This document shows, in pieces, positions 8,942 to 16,680 of a DNA stretch of 16,951 bases. The DNA lies in NCBI GenBank assembly GCA_946803715.1, contig CAMPET010000395.1, positions 13,829-30,779 on the forward strand, written 5' to 3'. The position numbers were made by a program, and so were the translations under genes. The notes below the pieces were generated by a model, which saw nothing but the letters and a program-made list of their open reading frames with translations, made no database searches and was not told where the DNA came from. Within the stretch, counting starts at the first letter, position 1. Every line of letters begins with the position of its first letter. Source of the DNA: Beroe ovata (Eukaryota; Ctenophora; Nuda; Beroida; Beroidae).

Positions 8942-10054
8942 CTAATCATCATTTGCTTTCTTGAACTTAGTCAATGAGAGGAGAATCAGCCAAAAATATT
9001 CAGTTAAATTGGGCGAATCAGAAAAAGGTAAATTATATTTTACAAACATTTCTTTTTGGCATTGCCAATATGTTTGCCCATATTTGAAATATAGATATCC
9101 AAAACACAGACCGACTATATGCCCAAAACTATCAATTCTGTGATACTTGGCCAGAGCAAGAATAGCAAACTCTATCACAAGTAGACTATTTCTGATGACT
9201 TCTGCAGAAAAAGTTGTATTTTTTGGAAGGAAGATAATACCAATCCGTGTATTAGGTCTTTCTGATAACTGATACATGATCAACCCATAGAGAGCAGCTG
9301 AGAATCCAACAGAAATTCCTGATGATTTCTGAAGAGCATACCTCACATTACATACCAATGAACTCATTCCACCACATAGTAAAAGCATGAAAAGTAAATG
9401 ATGATGACTTATCTTATCCAGGGATCCGTGAATCGGTGGCCCATTTCTATACCATCCAATAGTAAGGACATACAAACCAAGCACATTTGACAATAGGTGT
9501 AAAGGACTACCATGTAAAAACATGGATGTTATAGGACTGATAAATGATGATTCTCTTCCTGAGCCAAGTATATGAAATATTCTTGGAGAATTCATGACAC
9601 CTTTCACAAAAACAGAACCAAGGAAACAAACTGTCATTAAGCCACCTATTTGTATGATCCTTCTATTAAACAATGTATCTCTGATTCCTAGAGATTGGAG
9701 GATATCAGTCCATATTGGACTGTAAACAGTAGGAAAGTAATCCTCTTTCATTGCAAAAATGTGTCTCCTTCTTGCATCTATGATTTCATTCACAATACAT
9801 ATTTTATGAACTATGAAAAGAAATATAGCTGCAAATGTCATCTGAAAAGTAATCTTTATCCAAGGACGCAATTTTAGATGCTTATTGCTGACCTGAATAT
9901 TCCGTGTAGCAGACCTTGTGGATCTTGCAAATGTTCTTGATATTAGTCTTGAATGAGATCTACATAAGCCACGGTGCAAGAATAACAATCTCACAGTATG
10001 ATTTAGAGTTGCTTGGACAGAACCCCTGTTGCAAATTAATTTTGACAAAACCAT
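8942..10054 (-). CDS. PARL: PARL-type mitochondrial rhomboid intramembrane serine protease, intronless
   Basis: A 370-residue rhomboid protease; human PARL is 379. The N-terminus (1-60) is rich in Arg, Ser and Leu and lacks acidic residues, as in a mitochondrial targeting sequence. A membrane segment at about 68-83 precedes the rhomboid core. Core landmarks are a His at 186 in SPLHLLSN, the nucleophile Ser252 in GFSAALYG (GxSxxxxG pattern), IIFLP at 273-277 as in PARL, and the catalytic His312 in FGHIVG. GYLYFKYG at 319-326 resembles the PARL C-terminal GIWYVTYG. PARL sits in the inner mitochondrial membrane and cleaves substrates such as PINK1 and PGAM5. An in-frame TGA lies upstream and the first ATG is 10054. 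The nucleophile context has Phe in place of the common Ala (GASGA), which is unusual. No intron is needed anywhere in the frame. Confidence 0.9.
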   Translation of the reverse strand: MVLSKLICNRGSVQATLNHTVRLLFLHRGLCRSHSRLISRTFARSTRSATRNIQVSNKHLKLRPWIKITFQMTFAAIFLFIVHKICIVNEIIDARRRHIFAMKEDYFPTVYSPIWTDILQSLGIRDTLFNRRIIQIGGLMTVCFLGSVFVKGVMNSPRIFHILGSGRESSFISPITSMFLHGSPLHLLSNVLGLYVLTIGWYRNGPPIHGSLDKISHHHLLFMLLLCGGMSSLVCNVRYALQKSSGISVGFSAALYGLIMYQLSERPNTRIGIIFLPKNTTFSAEVIRNSLLVIEFAILALAKYHRIDSFGHIVGLCFGYLYFKYGQTYWQCQKEMFVKYNLPFSDSPNLTEYFWLILLSLTKFKKANDD

Positions 10055-10686
10055 ATTGTCTAAGAAAATTTTCACTGCCTGTTCTTTACTTGGAGATCAC
10101 TTTACATTCACTCCAAATAGAGTCAGAAAACACTTGATGATTATATTCATAATTGGCATGAGTAAACTATGAATCACTTAAGTCATGAGAATGAAGATAT
10201 TAAGAGGATATAGACATATTAAAGACTAGATGATACACATTGAAAAGGATGGTAATACATAATTAATATCAATATAACATGCAATCAAATTCTACCTATG
10301 AGGAGTTAGCTGGAGTTAAATCAGTACAGAAAACAGTTGACACAGGTGGATGGCTTATCATATGTGGTAACCAGGGAGCAAATCACAACTGTGTCCTTTC
10401 CCCCAGTGGCAATATATAATTTTTCTGCCACAAACCAGAATCACATGAAGAAAACTTGCTACAAGATCTACTAGCAATTCAAACTTCATTACTCCACAAG
10501 CAAGCAAAATGGATTGTAAATCATGTCATAAATTAATTAAGTATCAAAAATTACCCCAGTACATGAGTATTGTGTGAACATTATGAAGGAAAATTCCACA
10601 GTTTTGATGTGCAAATAATGAATAGTCAATACACATGCACATGAACAAAAGTCAAAGCCATAGTGAAATAGTATGGTTTTGAGGGT

Positions 10687-10700
10687 GTTGCTATAGTAAC
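10687..10700. promoter_or_regulatory. X-box (RFX-type) site, palindromic
   Basis: GTTGCTATAGTAAC fits the 14-bp RFX consensus RYYNYYATRRNRAC at every position and is a full palindrome. It is 633 bases upstream of the PARL ATG. RFX factors are known to drive ciliary and some other genes in animals. Binding here is inferred. Confidence 0.45.
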
Positions 10701-11130
10701 TGCTGCAAAACTAGGCATCGCACATGAAACTTCTGCTACATATTGCTGGTAGAACCCTCTTTGTAGCAGCATATAGGCATTCCAATCACACTGAAATCAA
10801 TTTTCAACCCCAAATTGAAAATAAGGAGTTAGCAATGGCTTGGCATTATGCTACCACCTGAAAACTTTCTACAGATGAGATTCTTGCATTCCTCATATAT
10901 TACCACTAGACATTTCTCCAGCCTCACATTCTAAGCCAAATGCCCAAACACCTCATGGTTTTCATAACAAAATTGATAAGCAGTCTTGACCTCAAGCACA
11001 TATCAGTACACTGCTGAATTTGTGGAATCATTTATGCTTGTTTCTAATGTCTGAAATAATGAGTTTTTGGTTTTCCCCTCGATAAATAACTCAAAACTTT
11101 GCTTATTTCAGTTTCGCAAATGGGACACAT

Positions 11131-11199
11131 ATCAGTTTTGTTGGCAGATTTTATCTGGCCTCTGTCAGAGGTGAGATAAAATCTGACAATCAGTTTTGT
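11131..11199. repeat. 41-bp palindrome flanked by 11-bp direct repeats
   Basis: CAGATTTTATCT at 11145-11156 pairs with AGATAAAATCTG at 11174-11185. Inside it CCTCT (11159-11163) pairs with AGAGG (11167-11171). The structure is closed except for a 2-by-2 internal mismatch and a 3-base loop. ATCAGTTTTGT occurs as a direct repeat on each side at 11131-11141 and 11189-11199. This layout suits a very small insertion with a target duplication, or a cruciform-forming site. Confidence 0.75.
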
Positions 11200-11364
11200 A
11201 AATGGGATTGCAGCTTAAGTGTGATTTGTCTCATAAAACTCACTCAAGAAATAGATAATTTTGAAATATTTATCACCTGTCGATGATAGACCATGGTTTT
11301 TAGGCTGTTAATGATTACATGATAATATGATAGCCTCTGTCACGTTGATGATTTTGTTTTGCAA

Positions 11365-11531
11365 TTGCGCGCGCGCAAAATTATTCTCAAACAGAAAGCA
11401 AAAGAGCTTATATTAGCCTCTATCCAAGCAAAAATATCACTTCTCGGTAGAAAGTTGCTTCCTTTGCTCGCGGAATTTAATTTTGATCGCCTTGCCAGAT
11501 TTTATTTGACCTTTATTTCTCGCGCGCGCGC
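11365..11531. repeat. CG-dinucleotide runs in AT-rich DNA, with a second degenerate palindrome
   Basis: TTGCGCGCGCGCAA near 11365-11378 is a 14-bp palindrome, and a run of five CG steps lies at about 11520-11531. Both are alternating purine-pyrimidine tracts of the kind that can adopt Z-DNA. The second run is flanked by TTGCCAGATTTTATTTGACC at 11492 and, inverted, TTGGCAAATTTTATC at about 11536-11550. These resemble the arms of the 11145 palindrome, which suggests one repeat family. Confidence 0.55.
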
Positions 11532-11653
11532 CTTTGATAAAATTTGCCAAAACCTTACAATTAATTGCTATATTTTTATGCATGAAGAAATAAAAATATT
11601 TCTAATCACATGTGTTATTACTCAATACTCATAATGCTTGGGATAGATCATTC

Positions 11654-11733
11654 CCCAATCGAAATTGGGTTGTGATTTCAATCATTATTGAATGTTCATT
11701 GAACTGAAATCACAAATGGAAATGAAATCACAA
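11654..11733. repeat. Cluster of short inverted and direct repeats
   Basis: CCCAAT-CGAA-ATTGGG forms a perfect 6-bp hairpin at 11654-11669. TTGTGATTTCA at 11670-11680 is repeated inverted as TGAAATCACAA at 11705-11715 and again at 11723-11733. No function is evident. Confidence 0.7.
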
Positions 11734-12125
11734 ACTGAAATGAAACTAAGGACAAAGAACTATAAAGACAAAGAACTCATCTAGAGTCTTATCTATAGAA
11801 GTGTATGGGTAAACTGCAAACATAGCGAAATACTGGATATGGATTGACATAAGAGAGGGAAGAATCTATACTGTGAATCATCAGCGGTTACCCTACAGAT
11901 GTTAAGCCCTCTCCTGTCAACTGCGATGTGGATCTCAGTATCAGCAGGTGGCGAGAGAAACGGAGGTTACAACTGCAAAGTTGGGCCACCCAGAACTCTG
12001 GAATTCTGAGCTTCACAGTTTAGAAGGGCAGGGGGATTGGGGATAAGAATCAATGGAATCAATAATGTGGGTAGGCGATCACTGGGTACCTCTCTATATT
12101 ATAATTTGGTAAGGTGTTTGTTTGT

Positions 12126-12172
12126 GTCTTTCCTGACTTTGTAGACAGGCGTCTTTCCTGACTTTGTAGACA
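12126..12172. repeat. 22-bp sequence duplicated in tandem
   Basis: GTCTTTCCTGACTTTGTAGACA occurs at 12126-12147 and again, identical, at 12151-12172, separated by GGC. The identity implies a recent duplication. Confidence 0.95.
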
Positions 12173-12201
12173 AAAGTGACACTATTCTGCAATCTGCGTG
12201 T

Positions 12202-12232
12202 GTTGCTATGGTAGCGTAGAAGTTGCACGTGC
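12202..12232. promoter_or_regulatory. Degenerate X-box next to a CACGTG E-box
   Basis: GTTGCTATGGTAGC at 12202-12215 departs from the RFX consensus at one position. TTGCACGTGC follows at 12223-12232 and contains the palindromic E-box CACGTG. The same pairing (X-box, then TTGCACGTG) recurs upstream of COQ9. No gene is recognised directly downstream here. Confidence 0.3.
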
Positions 12233-12256
12233 ATGAGATAGAATGATCAGCTGAAG

Positions 12257-12863
12257 CTCATTTATGAAGAGGCTACTTCCATTACGTTGCTCTCTTTCTG
12301 CTGATGGGGAACCGAACATCGTACTGATTAAGCAATGCTCATACTTTTCTTGAGCTGTTGCTTATCTTTTCAGTGCATTTCTGCGGACGTACGGTGAAAT
12401 ACTTTGTATTGTCAATGAACTTGGTAATCATAAACTTTGGGTGGGGGTTAAAAACTTTCAAGAAATGAAGAAAAACACTGTGATAGTGCTCCTTTATAAA
12501 TTTTATGTCTCGAACATGGAAATGCACACTCTCACATTGTGAGGGTTAATTGCTCAGCGNGCTCATTTATGAAGACGCTACTTCCATTACGTTGCTCTCA
12601 TTCTGCTGATCTAACCCTTAATCGTACTGATTAAGCAATGCTCATACTTTTCTTGAGCTGTTGCTTATCTTTTCAAAGCATTTCTTCGGAAGTACGGTGA
12701 AATACTTTGTATTGTCAATGAACTTGGTATTCATAAACTTTGGGTGGCGGTTAAAAACTTTAAAGAAATGAACAAAAACACTGTGATAGTGCTCCTTTAT
12801 AAATTTTATGTCTAGAACATGGAAATGCACACTCTCACATTGTGAGGGTTAATTGCTCAGCGT
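12257..12863. repeat. About 303-bp tandem duplication with an N at the junction
   Basis: Copy 1 runs about 12257-12559 and copy 2 about 12561-12863. Both start GCTCATTTATGAAGA and end GAGGGTTAATTGCTCAGCG, with a single undetermined base at 12560 between them. They differ at roughly a dozen single positions plus one replaced block of about 15 bases (near 12305-12320 versus 12609-12622). Each contains a 62-codon open frame on the minus strand of identical length, but I do not consider it a gene. The N exactly at the boundary makes an artefact of joining two overlapping, allelic contigs possible. Confidence 0.85.
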
Positions 12864-13516
12864 GCATTCTTTTTCATGTTTCAAGTAAATGTCGTGTTAC
12901 TGTCCACTGTTGTTTTAAATTTATTTTCCGCTGTTGTGTCCAATGACTCAATGAGTAGTGTATCACACCCACTTGGCCGGTTTTCTAGTATATAATAATC
13001 TTCAACTCTGCCTGAGGCAGTGGTCTTGTATGACTCAAAGACCAGATTAGCTGCCATTTGTTTATCAACTTATCTATTCCATTATCCTGTTGGAGTTTGA
13101 AAATGAGTTTTATAAATCACTAGAAAACCAGTCAAGACATCGTGATACACTACCCATTGGATACAATAACAGGACATAAATTGGAACATGACATATATTT
13201 GAAACAACAATAGCACACTTATGTTAACAAACAAATGTACACACAAAGCAGAAGCAATTAAAGCTAAATAGAAATGCATGCAGGAAATCTGTACATGAAA
13301 CTCTTGTAACCCGCGCACAAATCTGCATGTGGGAATTTAGTCTTAATAGAGAATGGCTTGAGCCGAGCATAGGTGTTAGCTGACATGACCCAATACACAC
13401 TCGAAACAAAAATTTTATGATGGAGCATTTGGGAACAAATCTACCATTTCAAAAAATTAGTACTGAGATTATTGTATTTGACCACTGACCAGTTGTTTGA
13501 CTTCCACTTATTCGTG

Positions 13517-13601
13517 TTGCGTAACAAAGTATTTTAGCATATTTATATGACCTGATAAATTATCATATCATATAAATACGCTAAAATACTTTGTTACGTA
13601 A
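13517..13601. mobile_element. 85-bp snapback (hairpin) element, possibly a very short MITE
   Basis: The left arm starts TTGCGTAACAAAGTATTTTA at 13517. The right arm, read inverted from 13601, starts TTACGTAACAAAGTATTTTA. The arms match over about 41 bases with about four mismatches, all internal or at position 3, leaving almost no loop. I see no clear target duplication. It lies about 170 bases before the COQ9 start and could be a hairpin-type MITE or a regulatory palindrome. Confidence 0.65.
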
Positions 13602-13633
13602 TAATAATAGACCAGAAATGAGCTTCCTGCAGT

Positions 13634-13675
13634 GTTACCATAGCAACGCTCACTTTCTCTCAAAACTTGCACGTG
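13634..13675. promoter_or_regulatory. X-box (RFX-type) site plus E-box in the COQ9 upstream region
   Basis: GTTACCATAGCAAC at 13634-13647 fits the 14-bp RFX consensus at all positions. TTGCACGTG follows at 13667-13675 with a CACGTG E-box core. The pair is about 100-140 bases upstream of the chosen COQ9 ATG, where a promoter is expected. Use by RFX and bHLH factors is inferred from sequence alone. Confidence 0.45.
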
Positions 13676-13774
13676 AATCTAGTTACGTAGATAGATGATA
13701 GATGATACAAACAGAAATTGCCAGTTTATGATAGAGATATGATCTTAATGCTAACAAATAATATTTTTCCAGCT

Positions 13775-14557
13775 ATGGCAGTATCTTCTATGGCACGACT
13801 TTGTGGTAAAAAAAATTTATCTACTATCTTGATTAACACTATTCCAAGGATTCTTACTTGCTCCAGAAACATTCAGACTCATAGTTCAGAAAAAGGAGAA
13901 GACATCAAGTTCGATATTCTGGAAGCTTCATTAAAGCATGTAAAAAATCATGGATGGTCAGAAACGTCGTTGAAATTAGCAATTGGGGAGTTGAAAATTT
14001 CTGAAGCATGTTTGTCTATGTTCAAATATGGGGGAGCGGATATTTTTTTACACTATAATCAATCATTGGCTGATGAACTAGATGATATGATGGCACAGCA
14101 ACAAGATGATAGACTACCAGGATCAGACCCTCCTCCTATGTCTCATTTCTTGAAGGATGCTATCAAAACCAGATTAGAACTTCAGTTGCCATATTATGAC
14201 CATTGGCCTGAGGGGATATCCCTTTGCTTGAATCCCAAGGTTGCACCAGAAGCAACAAAGCAATTTGTTCATCTTATTGATGATATTTGGTTTTATGCCG
14301 GTGACAAATCTGTGGATATTAACTGGTATACAAGGAGAGCTGCTGTTGCTGCTGTTTATGGACTCACTGAACTCTTTATGCTGCAAGATGATAGCCCTCA
14401 TTTCACGGACACTTGGGAATTTCTGGATCGAAGAATTCAGGACATTGAAAATATCGGTGAAAATAAACTTGAGCTTGAGAAAAATTTGAAATATACAAAT
14501 GATTTTGTTAAAGGTGCTTTCATCATAGCCAGAAATATGTTGAGTTTGAACAAATGA
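13775..14557 (+). CDS. COQ9: COQ9, ubiquinone biosynthesis lipid-binding protein, intronless coding region
   Basis: A 260-residue COQ9; the human protein is 318. COQ9 is a TetR-fold, lipid-binding matrix protein that presents intermediates to the hydroxylase COQ7 in coenzyme Q synthesis. Landmarks are ILEASLKHVKNHGWSETSLK, SMFKYGGADIFLHY, FLKDAIKTRLELQLPYYDHW, VHLIDDIWFYAGDKSVDINW with YTRRA after it, and TELFMLQDDSPHFTDTWEFL. The NWYTRR patch corresponds to the surface implicated in COQ7 binding. The N-terminus is Ser/Lys/Arg-rich without early acidic residues, as in a mitochondrial presequence. I chose ATG 13775 because TGCTAAC followed by a T-rich tract and CAG ends at 13772, resembling a branch point and acceptor of a 5' UTR intron. 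The frame is also open from an ATG at 13739. Upstream lie an X-box and a snapback repeat. Confidence 0.93.
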   Translation: MAVSSMARLCGKKNLSTILINTIPRILTCSRNIQTHSSEKGEDIKFDILEASLKHVKNHGWSETSLKLAIGELKISEACLSMFKYGGADIFLHYNQSLADELDDMMAQQQDDRLPGSDPPPMSHFLKDAIKTRLELQLPYYDHWPEGISLCLNPKVAPEATKQFVHLIDDIWFYAGDKSVDINWYTRRAAVAAVYGLTELFMLQDDSPHFTDTWEFLDRRIQDIENIGENKLELEKNLKYTNDFVKGAFIIARNMLSLNK

Positions 14558-14881
14558 TAACTTGTCCCATGAATATTTTTCGAAAACAGTAGTTCCATTG
14601 TAAACTGCAAGTTTGAGTACAAGTCGTGGAGTGATTATTTTCTAGGTATGATATTGTGGAAGATTTTGGCTTACAAAATTGTGAAAGATTTTGGTATTGG
14701 TACTGTACATGATATGGACTATCCTTATACCCTCTGTGATGTGTATTACCTACTGAATTCCTAGTGGTAGTTTCTGCTACCTTGTTAAATAAATCAGCAA
14801 ACTCCATCAACTCATTCAATTGTTAATTTTTCTTACCCATGTACACTTTCACCGTTCACGAGGTCTTTCTATGCTTCTCGA
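14558..14881. other. 3' region shared by convergent COQ9 and the small basic-protein gene
   Basis: No gene seen. A near-duplicate GTGGAAGATTTTGG / GTGAAAGATTTTGG occurs at about 14655-14700. The COQ9 polyadenylation signal (next entry) falls here. Confidence 0.45.
14788..14793 (+). terminator. Candidate polyadenylation signal of COQ9
   Basis: AATAAA lies 230 bases past the COQ9 stop on the same strand, in the gap before the convergent gene. Transcript ends would be needed to confirm it. Confidence 0.4.
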
Positions 14882-15352
14882 CTAGGGCTTGACATTATTC
14901 ACATTGCAGAGAAGCTTCAGATATCCTGTTATGGACTGTGGGTAGGATCTGAGTGAATCATTTTGCCTCCTTCTTCTAGCACTACAATGCATGTCTCGCT
15001 TAACTGGTGGAACACAATGGATCTGTCGAGTGATAACTGGTGACTTTCTGACAGACTTTGGCTTTGATGAAGACTTTGGGGACAGTGCTGGATTCTGCCT
15101 TTTTGCGCTGATAACTGTCTTCTTTTTCTTTCTATCCATAGGTTTTGAAGATGAATTTCTCACAGTTTTTTCCACTGGTATGATAGGTTTATCCGCAGTA
15201 TTTTTCTTAGGTGTTTGATTCGGAGTTTCACCAAAAATGGGCGTATGACACTTGCTTGAGTAGGCCAGGATTTTTTGTTTCTCGTGGTTTTCTTTGTACT
15301 CTGCAGCAGCTTCTATCCATACGGGATACTTCAGGGTGTACTCACTCTCCAT
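14882..15352 (-). CDS. Small basic protein of unknown family with an SEYxxxYxxW motif
   Basis: A 156-residue open frame from the first ATG at 15352; no in-frame ATG lies further upstream. The N-terminus MESEYTLKYPVW leads into a helix-prone stretch with EYKENHEKQKILAY. The rest is Lys/Arg/Ser/Pro-rich, with MDRKKKKTVISAKR and SARRRR, and is probably disordered and strongly basic. The SEYxxxYxxW pattern resembles short repeated motifs in microtubule-linked proteins such as MDM1 (SEYxxxFxW) and SAXO/MAP6. A small microtubule- or nucleic-acid-binding protein is therefore conceivable, but the match is too short to name it. GAGTGAGT just after the ATG resembles a splice donor, so the first residues could be missplit. 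It faces COQ9 convergently, and a perfect hairpin lies about 100 bases upstream. Confidence 0.55.
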   Translation of the reverse strand: MESEYTLKYPVWIEAAAEYKENHEKQKILAYSSKCHTPIFGETPNQTPKKNTADKPIIPVEKTVRNSSSKPMDRKKKKTVISAKRQNPALSPKSSSKPKSVRKSPVITRQIHCVPPVKRDMHCSARRRRQNDSLRSYPQSITGYLKLLCNVNNVKP

Positions 15353-15447
15353 GTGTGCGGTAAAATGAACTTTCTGGGAATTTATATAGCTTTTATGACC
15401 GAAGACACATATAATCAGTATCAATAATAAAACAGATTGAGTGTTTA

Positions 15448-15481
15448 CGTTTCAATAGCTTTTGATGAAGCTATTGAAACG
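15448..15481. repeat. Perfect 14-bp inverted repeat (hairpin)
   Basis: CGTTTCAATAGCTT at 15448-15461 pairs exactly with AAGCTATTGAAACG at 15468-15481 across a TTGATG loop. It lies about 95 bases upstream of the basic-protein ATG. There is no T-tract or other mark that would identify its role. Confidence 0.85.
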
Positions 15482-16678
15482 ATTTCTGTGTATATAATAT
15501 CACTATACAACCCGAGCTACAAATTGATACTAGAATTTGCCTGAGCAGAGTAGAAAGTACAAGGTATGTTAAAAGAATCAAAGCAATTCTATATCATCGT
15601 ACAGCATGCACTACAAGAAATACCACTACATCAAACGCAAGCAACAGCATTGGTTGAATGCTCAGGCTTTCAAATTATACTGACCATGCCACTTGTGCCA
15701 GAGTGCTAGTTCTGTCTTTTTCATTGATTCGTGTGCTTCGTGCAAGATTGTAAACAAAAAATATACTTTCAACACATTTACTTGTGCTCCAATTTGCGAT
15801 TATAAGACTACTCAGTACATCATGCTTTCATTGCAGATTCTATGACTCAAAGCATCAAAGATTGCATAAAATCATGTACGAGCTGAATACTGCATATTAA
15901 TTAAAATGTAGCTGATAGAGGGTTACATATTACTGAAGCAAAATGAAGAGTTGTTTCCCCCAAAGTACTCATGGCCTATTATAGCCCTGTAGTGCTGAGC
16001 AGCAAACAGTGCTTCTTAGCATACTTGATAGCAGAATTGATTCAGTTCTAATTATCTCAACCCCGTAACATGAGTTGTCCTATGACTAATAAAGTAAGTT
16101 AAGTGATGTGCCAACTCATAAACAGCTGAAGATGATTTTTGTCGAGTTAATCGTTGATTTGTGCAGTTTCTTCCTTGTTACCTAAATACGTACAGTTGTT
16201 ACGAAGGATCGATTTTAACAGGAGCAATTGCCGTCAATCATAGGCAATCAATTTGTCATTACATATCCAAATCGAAGAGTATTCGTTTGGACATTTCCCG
16301 CCTTGAGATGCTATACACAAAAATGTGGTATTTAGAGAACACATACTCGCCAATTAGAGCGTGGTTTTTCGTCTTGAAGCTCTGTCGGTATTTCAAAATT
16401 TTGGACTTCCCGAGTCGTGAGGTGACGACAGTTTGCTGAAGAATGTCTTGTACTTTGCTTTGTTTTGATCAATATAGACATTCAATCATGCTAGATGGCA
16501 ATCGTGAATGTCTCACCTTCTATTGCGCTACCACAATATCTAGCAAAACACTTGATAAAGCATGTGGCATTTGTGTATATCGATGTGGATCAAATCTTAT
16601 ATGTACATTGTACATATCTATGACGTAGGTACTACAATGTATATGTGAATCACTCCTCCCCGTTAGATTGATGACGTC
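15482..16678. other. Intergenic region upstream of the signal-peptide exon
   Basis: No gene recognised. Open frames of 61-92 codons near 16.16-16.63 kb lack family resemblance. A near-consensus E2F site TTTCCCGCC lies at 16294-16302 and a 19-bp palindrome ATATGTACATTGTACATAT at 16599-16617. The last part probably holds the promoter of the gene starting at 16679. Confidence 0.45.
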
Positions 16679-16680
16679 AT
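16671..16680. promoter_or_regulatory. CRE-type palindrome overlapping the start codon of the last gene
   Basis: ATGACGTCAT is a 10-bp palindrome containing the CREB/ATF core TGACGTCA. Its last two bases are the first two bases of the ATG at 16679. If functional, it would place transcription control at or just around the translation start, as with a very short 5' UTR. This is inferred from sequence only. Confidence 0.35.

Larger units (their letters stand above)
10055..13774. other. Gene-poor region between PARL and COQ9
   Basis: No recognisable gene in 3.7 kb on either strand. The short open frames here have no family resemblance. The region holds the PARL promoter side (an X-box at 10687), two related AT-rich palindromes near 11.15 and 11.5 kb, CG-dinucleotide runs, short inverted repeats near 11.7 kb, a 25-bp-period duplication at 12.13 kb, a 303-bp tandem duplication at 12.26-12.86 kb, and the COQ9 upstream region with a snapback repeat. 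A stretch at about 11890-12030 is GC-richer and open in one frame, but I do not recognise it. Confidence 0.5.

Noticed and set aside
11359-11634. 91-codon frame across the CG runs
   Set aside because: It lacks an ATG at its start, runs through two repeat tracts and resembles no family; most likely chance.
12339-12830. Twin 62-codon frames in the 303-bp repeats as a duplicated small gene
   Set aside because: No family resemblance, and all observed differences alter residues, which shows no purifying selection. The duplication itself may be an assembly artefact.
13082-13409. Minus-strand frames of 78 and 61 codons before COQ9
   Set aside because: Hydrophobic by composition only; no signal peptide, domain or neighbouring exon supports a gene.
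16294-16302. E2F site TTTCCCGCC as a promoter element
   Set aside because: A single 9-bp match without an adjacent gene start is not enough to claim function.
16161-16628. Two adjacent open frames of 92 and 61 codons
   Set aside because: Composition is that of random AT-rich DNA and there are no motifs or splice signals that connect them.
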